64,000 nt of DNA from Crambe crambe (GCA_963924555.1 OZ004587.1:1116001-1180000), one strand, 5' to 3'. Positions 1-14,100 are shown, counted from the stretch's first letter. Made by a program: numbers and translations. The notes: generated from the letters alone by a model not told the origin.

Positions 1-449
1 ACAGTGAAAACCTGTTTAATCAGACCACCCTGTAATGAGACCACCTCTCTATTAAGGATGTCCCAACAGTATCCATTCTAGCTACAGTGAAAACTTGTTT
101 AGTCAGACCACCCTGTAATGAGACCACCTCTCTATTAAGGATGTCCCAACAGTACCCATTCTAGCTACAGTGAAAACTTGTTTAATCAGACCACCCTGTA
201 ATGAGACCACCTCTCTATTAAGGATGTCCCAACAGCACCCATTCCAGCTACAGTGAAAACCTGTTTAATCAGACCACCCTGTAATGAGACCACCTCTCTA
301 GGATGTCTCAACAGCACCCATTCTAGCTACAGTGAAAACCTGTCTAATCAGACCTCCCTGTAATGAGACCACCTCTCTATTAAGGATGTCCCAACAGCAT
401 CCATTCCAGCTACTGTCCACCCTATAATGAGACCACCTCTCTATTAAAT
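1..449. repeat. 83-bp tandem repeat (minisatellite)
   Basis: Copies begin at about 1, 84, 167, 250 and 329 (the fourth copy lacks 4 bases), and a degenerate partial copy runs to about 449. Each contains the cores CAGACCACCCTGTAATGAGA and CCCAACAG. Related degraded pieces occur at about 5995-6090 and 23625-23740, so this is a dispersed sponge repeat expanded here. The array may extend left of the window. Confidence 0.9.
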
Positions 450-1298
450 TTCCTGGCCATTATGGTGGTCACAATAAGCCGGTTTAACTGGATTAGAGCT
501 ACGTACGCCTACGTTGGGTAGTGCAGTTGATTACTCTAAATAAAGCACACTATTAGTGATTGGATATGTAAACCTACCCGAAGGAAAAAGTGAACCAGAT
601 GGTGCAGAGGACGGCTGATTGTCTGAGATATGACCAGGAGAATAGCTCAAGAGTAGAAGTGATGACCTGTATGCATGCATACATGCAGTTACACACATGA
701 TAAGAATACCGAACTCATGTATTTTTTAGGTTATATGCACTTATATCCTTATAGGAAACAGGAGTATGCAGAGAGATGATTAATTTAATTATGGGTGGGC
801 ATTAATTAGAGAAGAATCACCAGCAGTTAAGTGGCAACACTTTTAAGCGAAGTAAGTGTAGTGAAGAGTTGCTCAACAAGTAAGAGAACAAAAACAAGCC
901 AGAAGAAGCAAGCAAGGAGCACTTAAGTCAGAGCAGCAAGAAAACCAGCACCTAACTGCTTATAAGTGAGATGTGCCTGACAATGTGCGAGTATGTAAAG
1001 ATCATTACATGTATGTACATGGCAGTTACGCTGAAGAAGATGGATGGATATACAGATAGAGAAGGAGAAGGAAAGGGGGAAGGGATCCGGGAGGAGAGGA
1101 GGGAGGGAAGAAAGGTGGGAGGAGAGGGAGGGAGAGAGGAAAGTGGGAGGGGGAGGGAGGGAGAGAGGAAAGTGGAAGGGGAAGGGAGGAGAGGGAGGAA
1201 GGAAAGGGGGAGGAGAAGAAAGAGGGGAGATGGATATCCCTCTGTATGAATGCATCCAAACATGATTCCATCACAGTACTGCACTGCACTGTACTCAC
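450..1298. other. Non-coding stretch with a polypurine tract
   Basis: No gene is seen. Positions 1062-1233 form an almost pure purine tract on the plus strand (GGGA/GGAA-rich). The long reading frames across it, proline/serine-rich on the minus strand and glycine/arginine/glutamate-rich on the plus strand, are composition artefacts. The tract lies in the intron downstream of MFS exon 5. Confidence 0.7.
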
Positions 1299-4200
1299 TG
1301 TTTTCATTTTGATGAGAAAGCTTTCTTTCTCTTCTTCTTTCTTTGTGATCCTCTCCAGATCATCATAGTCGATGCTACTCTCAAGAGGGGAGTAACACTG
1401 TTTGCACCACCTGAACAATACAATAATGATTATAATGTTAACAATGAGGGTGAAATTACATTCAGGCAGTAGGGACAATTATAAGATAAATTGGACATTT
1501 CCCTGTTCGTCTGCAGTATAGCAAACTCAGTGCTATTCCATGATTAGGTGGCCCTGAAACAAGAGCATTTGAAACGAGTTTCTATATACTTACGAATTCA
1601 TGTGTTTGATAAGTTTTAAAGCGGAGAGGGTTTTATCCAGTTTTCCCTTGGAGAATAGGAAGCTGGGACTCTCTGGCAGGAAGATCAGACAGAAGGCAGC
1701 ACTCAGGGCAGGCACTGTGCATAGCATGACGTAGACTCGCCACGACGAGATGTGAATGCTCCCTGCATAAAAAAAAAAAAAAAACAACACAAAAATAATC
1801 GAAAGGGTTTTTCTCTTCTAATAAACTTACGAGCTAAATTGTATAAACTTACCTTAAAACGAGACTTATTAATAAAAAATGATAATTATTATGCTGAAGC
1901 TGATGAACTATTCTAGTTCAAAGAGTAAGACCCCTGTAATTAGTTAGCACCACTTTGATCATGTAATGATGTATTGATTTTCATTCTAAAAGACCACCAG
2001 AAAAAAAAAATGTGCTAAATCTACACTAGCAGTAATCTCTCAGTAAACTCTCCCAGTAATCTCTCAATAAAATACTCCCAATCATGTTTAGTAAAACTCT
2101 TCCAGAAAAATTCCCAGTAAACTCTTCCAGAAAATACTCTCTCAGTAACATTTCCCAGTAAATCTCAGTAATTTAGCTCTGAGATTGCCCGTTCATGCTG
2201 ATACACTGATAATACCTAATTTAGTATCCTCGAGAGCTGGCTTTAGGGGCTCTATCACCCCCAGAGCCAGTAGAGAAGCGAATATTGATCCTACTATCCA
2301 AAATCCTGCCAGCACTATCACAAAGGGACCTCGTGTCTTCTTGGAGAAAAATTCACAGAAGTATGAGAATGCAACCGGCAGTGATCCACCAACACTGCAC
2401 AAATACAGCATTGTATATTCATGCATGTACCATTATGGATCCATTCATCCACGCTGTATTATACGTACATTGTATAGGGCATGCATGTGAAAATAAGGTG
2501 CATGTACATGCATGCACATACATTGTATAGCATTGCGTATTGTACATACATGCAGGATCCGACAATGTATTGGATATTAAAGGGGACATTGGGTAGATTA
2601 GGCTATTGCCACACATGCATTTTAAAGCCTCCACCCAGACTGCACTCTTACAGTATTAAATACTGTATCATAGATAGGTACATTCCGCAGAGGTCAAAGA
2701 AAAACTGCTATTTCCTAGAGAGCTTAGCGTCTGTACTTTGAACAGTATCATTCAGTAAACAATCATTTTGAATACTGCAATGTTCAATTGACCTCCACTG
2801 AATCATGTACGCATGATTAGAACATATCATACATAATTTGTATACAACTGGATGGAGTCCTAATACATGCCATGCTAGCCAGCCAGGAGAACACACATCC
2901 AGAAGGACCCTTTACCATCCCACAGTGTACAGGAACCCACATTCAGCAAAGGAAGGTACCATGCATGATCAGTATAATCGTGTATGCTGCATGATCAGTA
3001 TAATCGTGTATGCTGCATGATAAATATGATCATCTTTTTTTTACAGCATAAAGGTACAATAAATTAGTCTTGGCTGTCTGGCCATTGGATGAAATCTGTG
3101 ATGTAATGAATGTTTAAGTAGCATCACACTCTGAACTTACTATCTGAAAATCATTTTGTGAATTTCTCAATCTGAATCATTAATGTATTATTGCAACATT
3201 GGCTGGGCCTCAATGCGGAATGTCAGACCCCCCAAGATGTTGCTAGACTGAAACTAATGGCCGACACTTTTATATGATCACCACTTGATATGTGAAAATG
3301 ATGCAGTCAATTAGCTTAATTTTGAACTCCTCATTTGAGAGAACAGATATGTCATGCTGGCAAAATTAAAGAACTAGCCAGGAGAGATTATAAATAAAAA
3401 GCTGGGTCTTGAATGAAAGTAACACACCAAATTGCACAGTCAAATGGTGCCAACTGCAGTCTCTATGATATAGCCATAGTATTTATAGCAGGCATTACTC
3501 TACACTACAGTCTTTGACTTCTAAGATGAGATCAAGAAATCTTTCATGTGTACAACATCAACATGCAGCGAAGTCATCACTCATTAAGTACTGTAATACT
3601 GTACTGTAGTGTAGTGTAGTACCACCACATGCCTATGATTACATCTCCCCCAATGCATACCAATGCTTGGACTAATTTCCCCAATTGCTAGACATGAGAC
3701 ACACATACAACCAAGGCTCACTGTCATAATTATTACAATACAGAAGTCATTACTGCCAGTGACTGCCTGTCAAATGACTTGGCAGTCACTAGAAAACTCA
3801 ATAAGACTAAAGGTGGTTCTGTCAAACTATTATGACAGTACAAGATGATAAGAGCCATTTGACAAGATGAAGGTGATTGGGGGGGGGGGGGGGGGGGTAT
3901 GAGGGAGGGTAGCAAGACGGAATTTTTTGTGCCAAAAATAGAAAGAAGAAAAAGAAAAAAAAAGAAAAAAAAAAAAAAAAGGGTGTGCATATGGCAAAGG
4001 AATTCCACAGTACTTAGTGCTATTAGGCTCATAATTCCAGTGTGCACCATCTGTGAAGGTATTGTTTTGCCTTGTATGTGTTTGTGTTTGGTGAGTTCAG
4101 ATTTTCAGGAGTGGATCGAACAGGGACGTCCCCATGGCCCCATTCAACAAGGGGCCTGTGCCTACTTGCTTCAGTTCTCCAGACCCTCACAGAAGGCAAT

Positions 4201-5081
4201 TACACATATTTACACCTTAGGGTACATAGCCTATTAGACTTACCCAACTCCACTCATGAACCTGAAGAAGAGGAAGACGGGGAAGTTTGGAGAGAGGGAG
4301 GAGGCAAACCCGAATACCCCATTGAAGGTAAGACTTGTGACAAGACAGGAACGTCTCCCGATAATATCTGACCAACTCCCCCAAAAGTAGCCCCCTACCA
4401 TCATACCCAGGAAGATAATAGCATCAAGAAGACTCTTCTTGAACTGAACATTACATATGTGTGCATGGTAAGAAAGACCTTTATCAAAGTGCAATTGCAT
4501 GAATTTTCCAATTGGTTAACAGTTGCTAACCATGTGATATAATCCACCATTTGAAGCCAGTGCAAAACATTGTTCAGGCCACCCTAGCAACCATGCTCTA
4601 CAGTTAAATGTAGATATGCTCAGGTTATGACTAAGTAGATAGTACTGATGGGAACAAGCTTGGAGCTCCAAAAGAGCAGGAGTTAGCTTACTTACTTACT
4701 CCACCCATATTAAAATTACTTTTGTGGTTTTCAACATGTTAAAAAGCTTCCCAGCTACAAACAACAACCAAACCAGCCACTTACATCGTCCAAATCTAGA
4801 GCAGGATCAGGGTTTCCATAATCCGCGCTGAGTTGAGGCGTCACGAAGCTTATACACTGTACTTCAACCGAGTCTGAGGCAAGCGCCCATCCTGATACGA
4901 GAATTAGCAACACGTGGAAAAAACCCACTCCAGTGCTATCCAAAGCTTCGTCGAACGATTTTATGCCTTTCTTTTCGAGTAAAGGCTGGGTTTCTTCTAC
5001 TTCTGGGTCGCCTGGTCTGTACATTCTCACGCAAGTAACATCTATCACTCCTTTCTCACCATTATCACCAAGCTCGTCCAT
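1299..5081 (-). CDS. SVOP/SV2-like MFS transporter, 5' part (partial gene)
   Basis: Multi-pass membrane transporter of the major facilitator superfamily, closest in layout to SVOP/SVOPL and SV2; the substrate cannot be told. Exons on the minus strand: 5081-4785, 4443-4244, 2394-2216, 1762-1594, 1410-1299. Phases agree at every junction (0, 2, 1, 2). The N-terminal cytoplasmic segment holds an acidic stretch EVEETQPLLEKK. TM1 follows (FFHVLLILVSGWALASDSVE). Exon 2 has the motif-A-like loop WGSWSDIIGRR. Exons 2-3 join as RFMSGVGVGGSLPVAFSYF, as in SVOP. Exon 4 carries the family motif LPESPSFL. Exon 5 encodes the central charged loop. The C-terminal half is not found in the window and should lie to the left. 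An in-frame ATG at 5168 could add 29 residues; 5081 is preferred because 5168 would leave only 15 bp to the DBR1 start. Confidence 0.85.
2395..4243. other. MFS intron 2 with homopolymer runs
   Basis: Intron between MFS exons 2 and 3. It contains a G-run at about 3880-3897 and an A-rich run at about 3950-3980. No coding sequence with family resemblance was seen on either strand. Confidence 0.6.
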
Positions 5082-5183
5082 TATTTGAAAATTACTTTTA
5101 TTAAAAAATTCGTTTAATAGAGCAATAACGAGGTGGCTCGAAAAGTACTGTGATTTCATTTTTGTCAAGAAGCTGGTGAAGAG
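5082..5183. promoter_or_regulatory. Putative bidirectional promoter, MFS transporter / DBR1
   Basis: Only 102 bp separate the minus-strand MFS start codon (5081) from the plus-strand DBR1 start codon (5184). The two genes are head to head, so they must share or overlap promoter and 5' UTR sequence. No TATA box is evident. This is inferred from the spacing alone. Confidence 0.55.
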
Positions 5184-8082
5184 ATGAAAGTAAGTTTAAG
5201 GGGATTCAATAAAGCTGTACAGTGAGTATGTAATTTTAGAGTGATGTGGTTAGCTGACATGCTGTCGGGTAAAGGATCGTCATGGCTGTGCGCACAGCTG
5301 CTCAGATCTGTGCCAGCTATATAATTATATAGCTAAAAGCATGGCAGTATGCATACCAACAACACAAGGTAGAGTGTGGGAAATATGGACATAGTCTCTA
5401 GATAAGGACTTCATAATATTTGCCAGCCAGACCTATACCACTTCAAGTTGGTCAGGTTTATAATCAAAACGTGCTGTTATTTAAGTGCTTAATTGGAAGG
5501 ATCAGGGTTTTATAGTTATTTGAAATTGTTATATTCAGATAGCAGTTGAAGGGTGTGCTCATGGAGAGCTGGACAGGATCTACGAAGTGCTGGGAAAAGC
5601 TGAGGAGAAGGAAAACATCAAGATTGACCTGCTGATCTGCTGCGGGGATTTTCAGGTAGGCACCAGTGCTGGCAAGGGGTAGACACTAGTCAGTCACTGG
5701 ATAATGTCACCGATGTTCTAGCTAAAGTGTGTGGAATCATATTATGACATTTTCTGGTACCAACAATTTCACTGTAGCTGCCGGAATAGGTAGGACATGT
5801 GGAATGGCCTGGGTGGTCCATCACAGAGTATTCTGATTAGATATGGTTCTTTGGTACCAACAAATTTCACTGTAGCTGCCGGAAAATAGGTAGGACATGT
5901 GGAATGGCTACCTAGGGTGGTCCATCGCAGAGTATTTTGATTAGACATGTACCATCACTAGCACTATGACATCAGTGTTGGCACGACATCAGTATTGCCA
6001 CTAATCTGACCACCCTATATTATTAAAGCCACTTTGCCAAGCTTATCACTCCAGCTAACTTACCTTCTTAAAGAGACCACCTAAATCATTGCATAGGTGA
6101 CAGGTTTCACCGTAATAATTATCATGTATAAGTACTGTGCAGGGTTCTCCCCAGTGAAACTGATCAGAGCGGTGCTTGAATACCCCACATTATTAAAGGA
6201 TTTTGATATTCTTGTGGCCATTGAAATACATTGTTTAAAGAAAAATGGGCCCCATCAGAGTGGTGTTGCACCTCTCTAGCACCTTTTGGGGACTGTAGAT
6301 GCAGTGAAAATTAGCTGAGTTGATCCCTCTTAGAGGTCACAATTGACCACTCTCCCTGCACAAACACCTCAACTGTATTTAGTTGAACATTAAACTTGTC
6401 CACACCACCTATAACCTATAACAACTATACACTCAGTCTGACTCTGAATATCGACGGCTGACGAAGAGTGGTGTAGAGAGGGTGCATTATTTACCTTTTC
6501 CACGGTAACGGCAGCCATCTTGAGAGGCAAGTGCCCGTAAATTGACATAATATATTTTACCTCTCAAGATGGCTGCCATCACTATAGCAATTGTCATGGT
6601 GAGGTAGATAATGCACCCTCTCAATATCCTCATAGAGACGACTTATTTATTGAAGTTGTTATTACTTAGGCTGTTCGTGACAGTGGTGACCTGAACTGCA
6701 TGGCAGTGCCTGTGAAGTACCGACACATGCAGACCTTTTATAAATACTACAGTGGAGAGAAGAAGGCTCCCATCCTCACCATCTTCATCGGAGGAAATCA
6801 TGAAGCCTCTAATCACCTCTGGGAACTGTAAGTTGAGGTACACGTAAAGGGCATGCGCACTTTGTGGTTCAAAATGCATATAATATTAATGTTTGGGAAT
6901 TATAGATTATAATTTGGTTTGTTTTGCCATCTCAATGGAAGAAGAGCACAGCTTAGGCTTAGCTAGAAGAAACCAGCCCCATTTCTTAATGCAAAATGTG
7001 ATTATCTGTGATTATCATTATCTGTGGGTGCATGCAAGCTAGTTCATGCTATGAAGCGCCAAGGGAAGAACAACAAGGTACCGAAGGTAGCATAGATAGT
7101 TTAGTTCATATTTCCAAGTGTATAAGCTGGAAAGCCTACCTTAGTTTTTTGGTGATTTCAGTTGTTGGATTCTCCATGCACGAAGCTTTCATGTAACTTT
7201 AGTGCTATATTTGTAAGCTTTACCTAGTCTCACTGAACTATCTCTGCAGCAACTCATGCATATTGGGTTAAGGGTTGCCGATAAGTTTACATGTTAGTAT
7301 GTGACGTCTAATTATGTAGCTAGGGGGAAAATGGTGTTCTGAACTGCTGAGCAATGTAGTACAGTAGTCAGTACTAAGCTCTAGAGTCGTAAGAGATATT
7401 ACATTACATTACATTACACATTGTTTAAATTATTATTTTTAATTTTTCTACTTGGTATAATTATTATTATCTATATATTAATACGCTTGTACGTACATAC
7501 GTCTGTCCATCATGGTTCAAAGGTCAATTGGTAACGCACATGCATGTCACTCGTGGCAACATACAAATTCAAAGCAAGGAAAGAAGGGTGGATTGAGTCG
7601 CAGAGCGGCTCGATACGCCCAAGCACTTGAGTTTCTAGCTATGGACTTGACTCAACAATGAATCTTGACGCTCTAAGACGCTCTAAGAATCCAATGTTAC
7701 AAAGAGGTGAGAAAGAAAAAGAGAAATGCGGTTCAAAGGTCAATAGCTACTGTGACTGCAGCACGCCTAGCCAGGCTGCAGGTGAAGATAGAAACAAGCA
7801 ATGGGCCAGAGACTGCAGTAGGTCTAGGCTAGCGAAGAAAGAGGTGAGGGGGAGAAAGAAAGAAAAAGAGAAATACGGTTCAAAGGTCAATAGCTGCAGC
7901 AAGCCTAGCCAGGCTGGCAAAGATAGAAATGAGTGGCTAGTAAGCTGAAGAATGCAGGGCTGTAGCAAGCTAGCAAGCAAGAGCACAGCATAGGCTTAGC
8001 TAGAAGAAACCAGCCCCAATTGCATGCAATTTCAAATGCAAAGTACAGATTTCCTGTGGGTGCAGGCTAGTTATTATTATTA

Positions 8083-8131
<49 letters not shown>

Positions 8132-11100
8132 TTACATTTATTATTATTCAGATATTGTTTAAGTTTTAGTGCCATATGGTATTTTGTTTGAAGCCCATTT
8201 TCTGATGGGTACCAGTACCTAATGGTGCTTACAACACAGGAAAGATGCCGTTTTCTATCCAGTGATGGTTCATATTTCCAGAGTGCATACAGGTGATATG
8301 CTGCCCTGCGGTAAACATCCTCTTTATCATACTCATTCTCGTCTGTGTGGCGAAGTACTATAGCTATGGTGAGGACGTAATAATCCAAGCAGATGCTATG
8401 AAAGTGATAATCTTCAGTTATGCAGTCTTCTTTGTTACAGCAGACGTTATCATATTTATTGTCCATGTGCTTACAATGCTTGCATATGCACCAGTTAGGT
8501 TTAGGTCTTGAATCTTTATCATCTTTCAAAATTTCTCGAGCTAGAGGTACCCCTCCTCTTTCCAATTGAAGTTTAATTGTCAGCTGGTTAATATTCTGCT
8601 CATCCATTGGATCTGTGTCTGAATCACATTCACTGACATTAGTGAGCAGGTGTAATGCTGAATTCTGAGGTAATAGTATGCCACCTCTTTTAAACAATAG
8701 CTTATTCATTAACTTCTTAATTTCTTCCTGTGATTGAGTATTCATAAATTTAGTATGAGTCCTTGCTCGTTAAATTTGATGCTTGGCCTGCTTTCATTCT
8801 AGCTTTGTCCGGATAGCTATGCCCCTGCTACAACATCTGGCTTTGATAATGCTATTGATGGTAATTTTAGATAGGAATCTCTTTGCATGATTATTTATCG
8901 TGTTAGGGAAGTCCCTTATAATCAGTGTAACTAACAATTTTTAAAAAGTTAGTTTTGTTTGTTTTTTGCTCAAAGGAGACACAAAAAGAATAACTATAGC
9001 TACAGTTTAGAGTAAAAAAATATTTGAATTCATGTATTATAATAAGCATTTGTGCCATATTTAATACTTAAGAGGTACTCTACGTACATCTGTTGAATAT
9101 CATATTAAATGCCAGCCAATGAGTGTCCAAGATATTAACTGAGTTATGGATATACCACCTCTATGGGACAGATCTTTAATTTTACTTGTCAGCCTCTGGA
9201 TGTCATCATTAGTCAATATTTTCATGTATTTCTGGTAAAATTCAAGGGTCATTCATTTTCATACATTATATTTATTAGTGGCTGCTAACACTTAGTATGA
9301 GCATAGCTATCTAAATGAGCAAGAATAAGTACTGTATGTTAGCACATGGTAGAATATATATGGTAGGAGTAAAGTTTTGTTCAGGTATTACATTCCTGTA
9401 TATAGCTGAGTAGCTATACAGCTATTATTCTCTCCTAGATCCTAGGCCTCTCCACATAAAACTTCAAAACCACATACCTGATATAAACATCAACATCAAT
9501 ACTATGAGTATTAATAAGATCTTCTCGATCTTCTCCATAGTTTTTTTTATTGACATTAGCTAGTTTATAGATATTTGCCACATCATTCTTGTGTTGTTGA
9601 TGGTGTTGCCTTATTTGGCTAATGTTTATTTTTGACGTCACTGTAATACTGTTAATGATAATCATGAATTTGATTTTAAATTTTGAATATTTTGAATTGA
9701 ATTTTTGTATTCATCAGAGAGAGATAAGTAGTTCTCTCTATGTAAGGATGATGCAACCTACTCCATTAAAACAATATACTGAAATATCTCAATGAAATCA
9801 GCTTAAACTGCTCATGCATGCTATCTACTATGCATCTTCTTATTCTTATTAACATGAGAATATGTATACCAATGTTTGGGGATCATGCTATAGCCTGCCT
9901 GCTGTACCTGCAGGGACAAGAGGCATCTTCTATCCAATGGCACGTTGTTCGCCCCTCCAGGTCCAAATATAGGTAGCTACATATTTGCTACATCATTCCC
10001 ATGTTATTAGTGGTGTACATTGCCTTATTTGGCTAGTGCACTGTGTATTATTCTTGTCATCATTGTACTGTGGCTATATTCAGTGGGAGCTAGGATACAC
10101 TTTTATTCAAATTTGAATAATGTTCTTGAGTATGTCTATAATAATAGTATATTCATCAGAGAGACTGGTGTCTCTCTCTATGTAAGGATGCTAATATTAA
10201 AACAATATTAAAATGAAGCTTTAATATTTCTAATGAATCTTGACTCAAACCGCTCTCATCTAAGTTAGTGTCTAGTAGGCTGGATAATCATTCATAGTAG
10301 CTTTTGTTAAGTCTAAGTGGGAGAACTAGTTTGTATTAGTCTATATGCGGCATGCGCAACTGTCTGTGTCATCCCTACATAGAGAGAGTGCTCTCTCTGA
10401 TTAATGCAGGGGTTCTCCCCTCTGATTATTTGTTAGATTATGCTGTCGATGGTTTCTATGTTTTAGTATGATTCCTGTAATACCCTGTAAATCTGCATAT
10501 TATTATTTATTTTTCCGCTGGTTGAGTGCTCCACGATAATAAAATTAGTATTATCAATGGACTTCTGGTCTAGGTTGTGGAAAGACTGTTGCTATTACAA
10601 ATTAATAATTGAAATACTATATAGTTAGTTTGTATAGTAAATTAACAATTACATAAATTGTTATTTACTTTGTTTGAAGCCTTCATATTCGCCATTTTCT
10701 GCTGGGTACCAGTACCTAATGGTGCTTACAACACAGGAAGGATGCCGTCTTCTTTTATTCTTTCCTAATGGTCCATATTTCCAGAGTGCATATAATTGAT
10801 ATGCTGCCCTGCGGTAAACTCTGTTTTCATCCTTTTCATCTTTATCCTCTCTCTGTGTGTGGTGAAGTACTATGACATAATAATCCAAGCAGATGCTATG
10901 AAAGTGATAATCTTCAGTTATGCAGTCTTCTTTGTCACAGCAGACGTTATCATCTTTATTGTCCATGTGCTTACAATGCTGACATATGCACCAGCTAGGT
11001 TTAGGTCTTGAATCTCTATCGTCTTTCAAAATTTCTCGAGCTAGAGGCACCCCTCCTCTTTCCAGTAGAAGTTTAGTTGTAATATTATGCTCATCCATTG

Positions 11101-14100
11101 GATCTGTGTCTGAATCACATTCACTGACATTAGTGAGCAGGTGTAATGCTGAATTCTGAGGTAATAGTATGCCACCTCTTTTAAACAATAGCTTATTCAT
11201 TAACTTCTTTATTTCTTCCTGTGATTGAGTATTCATAAATTCCTGTGAAAAGAATGGATATTAAATATTTTCCCTGAAAATCATAAAGATTACCTGTATT
11301 TGCTCAACTTTATTATCAATCCTCTGCATCAATTCTGTTTTCTCTCCTGAGTCACTGTCAACCTTTAATATGTACAATGGTATGTGAAATTTGCTCAGTA
11401 ATTGTAATTTTATAAGGCAAATTCACATCTTTTGTTGAAATTAATCTTAACTTTATGTAAGTATATCTTTGTATGACTTTCGTCCCTTTTTAGTTAAAAA
11501 TTACCTTTATTTTCTTAATATTTTGAACTTTTTTATCCAGTATAAGAAGTATCTCTGTATTTTTCTTGAACTGTGTAATAGAGTGTAGTATTATTTATTA
11601 TAACTGCTAGAAAAATTACATACCAAGTAGATAAAGTAACGTAAGTAATGTTTTCTGCTCTTACAGGCACTCCAGAGTTGTATTCTTCCCCATCTCAGTA
11701 CTTATTACTTACTATGCCTTGCTCAGATAGTTCAGTAGGCCATTTTCTTTTCTCTATGTAGCATACATAGGTACATAGAAATACATGTGTGATGTTAATG
11801 TTTAGAGCTTAGAATCAACTAAGCAAGTTAGTCAGCCATGAAAATTTCGTGCATGGAGAATCCAACAGCAGAGGTAGGCTTTCCAGCTTAATTATACACT
11901 TCGAAATATAAGCTATCTACACGACCTTTGATACTTTGTTGCTCTTCTCTGGGCTTTGGTTGGTGCTTGGTACCATGGTAGTGCCAGGAGCTATGTAAGA
12001 AACTAGCTTCTGTGTGACTCTAGTTTGAAATTCTGCCTCTTGCAGAAATAATGTTCATGTTGTAAAACTTAAACACCTTTTTACTTGGTATGCAATTGCC
12101 CTTGAAAAAAAGGAACAACAAATAATAAATAAATAAATAAACAAACAAACAAACAAACAAACAAATAAAATAAAACAAAGCAAATTACTCTACCTCTGTT
12201 ATTAAATGCCAGCCAACGAGCGTCCAAGAAATTATCATATATTAACTGAGCTATTGATATGCGGGACAGATCTTTAATTTTACTTGTCAGCCTCTGGATG
12301 TCATCATTAGTCAATTATTTCTGAGTAAAATTAAAAGGTCATTCATTTGCATACATTGTGGCTACTTTAACCGAAGCCAGTAGGTAGCCACATGAAGACG
12401 TATGTACTGATGACTGCCAGAACTGGCTTGAGCTGTTCCTCTTAGGGAAAGGTGTGATGACCCCCTAGGGCATATGAAATCACTTCTAATGCTACTATTA
12501 AATATGCTAATCCTTTAGTCCTGTGGGACAGCCCTTCTTTGATTTTCACATAGGGATTGTTACATGGTTGAAAGAATAGCCTCTACAGTGTACCTTTTCA
12601 TCAAAGTATAGGTACAGTATTCCTGATAGAGTGAGTACATAGGTCCAGATCAGAGTGGTGAATAATGGACATGCTGTAAAGATGAGTATATAGATCTAGT
12701 AACGTTATAGTATTTACTATTTTTTCACACTTCATAACTAACTAACAGCCATGGCCTTCAAGTAAGGTCTATAGTATAACCATCATATGTACGTAGAGCA
12801 TGATACGTAGGAATTGGCTTTTTTAATATGAGACTAGCTGTCATTTTGCAGGGAACTATTATGACTTACAGTTTGTTAGTATGAGCATAGCTATCTAAAT
12901 GAGCAAGAATATAGTACTGTATGTTAGCACATGGTAGAATATATATGGTAGGAGTAAAGTTTTGGTCAGATATTACATTGTCCTCTCCTAGATGTTAGGC
13001 CTCTCTACATAACCACATACCTGATATATACATCAACATCAATACTATGGGTATGGCTATGAGTACGAGTATGGCTATCTTCTTTATCTTCTCCATGGTT
13101 TTTTTATTGACATTAGCTCGTTTATAGCTATTTGCCACGTCATTCTTGTGTCGTTGATGGTGTTGCCTTATTTGGCTAATTCTCGACGTCACTGTAATGT
13201 TGTTTGCCTGTTAGTGACAATCATGAATTTGATTTTAAATTTTGAATAGAGTATTCTAATAGTGAGAGAGACAAGTAGTTCCTCCATGTAAGGATGATGC
13301 AACCTACTTCATGAAAACAATACAATGTACATGTATGCTGAAATATCTCTGATGAATTTTAATGAAGTCAGCTTAAACTGCTCATGCGTGCTATCTACTA
13401 AGCATCTTCTTATTCTTGTTAACATGAGAATCACAGAAATCAGTATGTATAGCAATATTTGGGGATCATGCTATAGCCTGCCTACCATACCTGGGAACAA
13501 GAGTGAGACATCTTTTATCCATTATGATTCAATGGCATATTGTTCGCCCCTCCAGGTCCAAGTATAGGTACTAGGTAGCTACATCATTCCCATGTTATTA
13601 GTGGTGTACATTGCCTTATTTGGCTAGTGCACTGTGTATTATTCTTGTCATCATCTATATTCAGTGGGATTTGAAAAATATATTCAAATATTGATTTGAA
13701 TAATATTTTTTTGAGTATGCCTATAATAATAGTATTCATCAGAGAGACTGGTATCTGTAACAAGAATGTGTGAGGCAGAGCTGGCAAAAGACTGTAGCTA
13801 GCTAGCTAGCAATCAAAGATCATGTGGTGGTGGGCATGATATGAAGCAATGACATAATAATAGTAACGTTTGACACTATGATACAGTATCTCTCTCTATG
13901 TAAGGATGCTATTAAAACAATATTAAAATAAAGCTTTAATATTTTCTAATGAATCTTGACTCAAACCGCTCATCTGAGTTAGTGTGTATAATGTTATAAT
14001 GTTAGACACTTCTTGGAGCCTCTGTAACTTACACAAAAATATACAATGATTATGAATGATATATGTGCAGTAGGATACATAAATTATGTGCATGTAATGT

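Noticed and set aside
1-449. CRISPR-like array of regular repeats
   Set aside because: The whole 83-bp unit is repeated without unique spacers, in eukaryotic DNA with spliced genes; it is a minisatellite.
923-1284. Proline/serine-rich minus-strand and Glu/Arg/Gly-rich plus-strand frames
   Set aside because: They lie over a polypurine tract and reflect composition only; no splice context to the MFS exons.
7658-7948. Plus-strand Lys/Glu-rich 96-residue frame
   Set aside because: The frame comes from a duplicated non-coding block of about 95-100 bp; no family resemblance and no conserved start.
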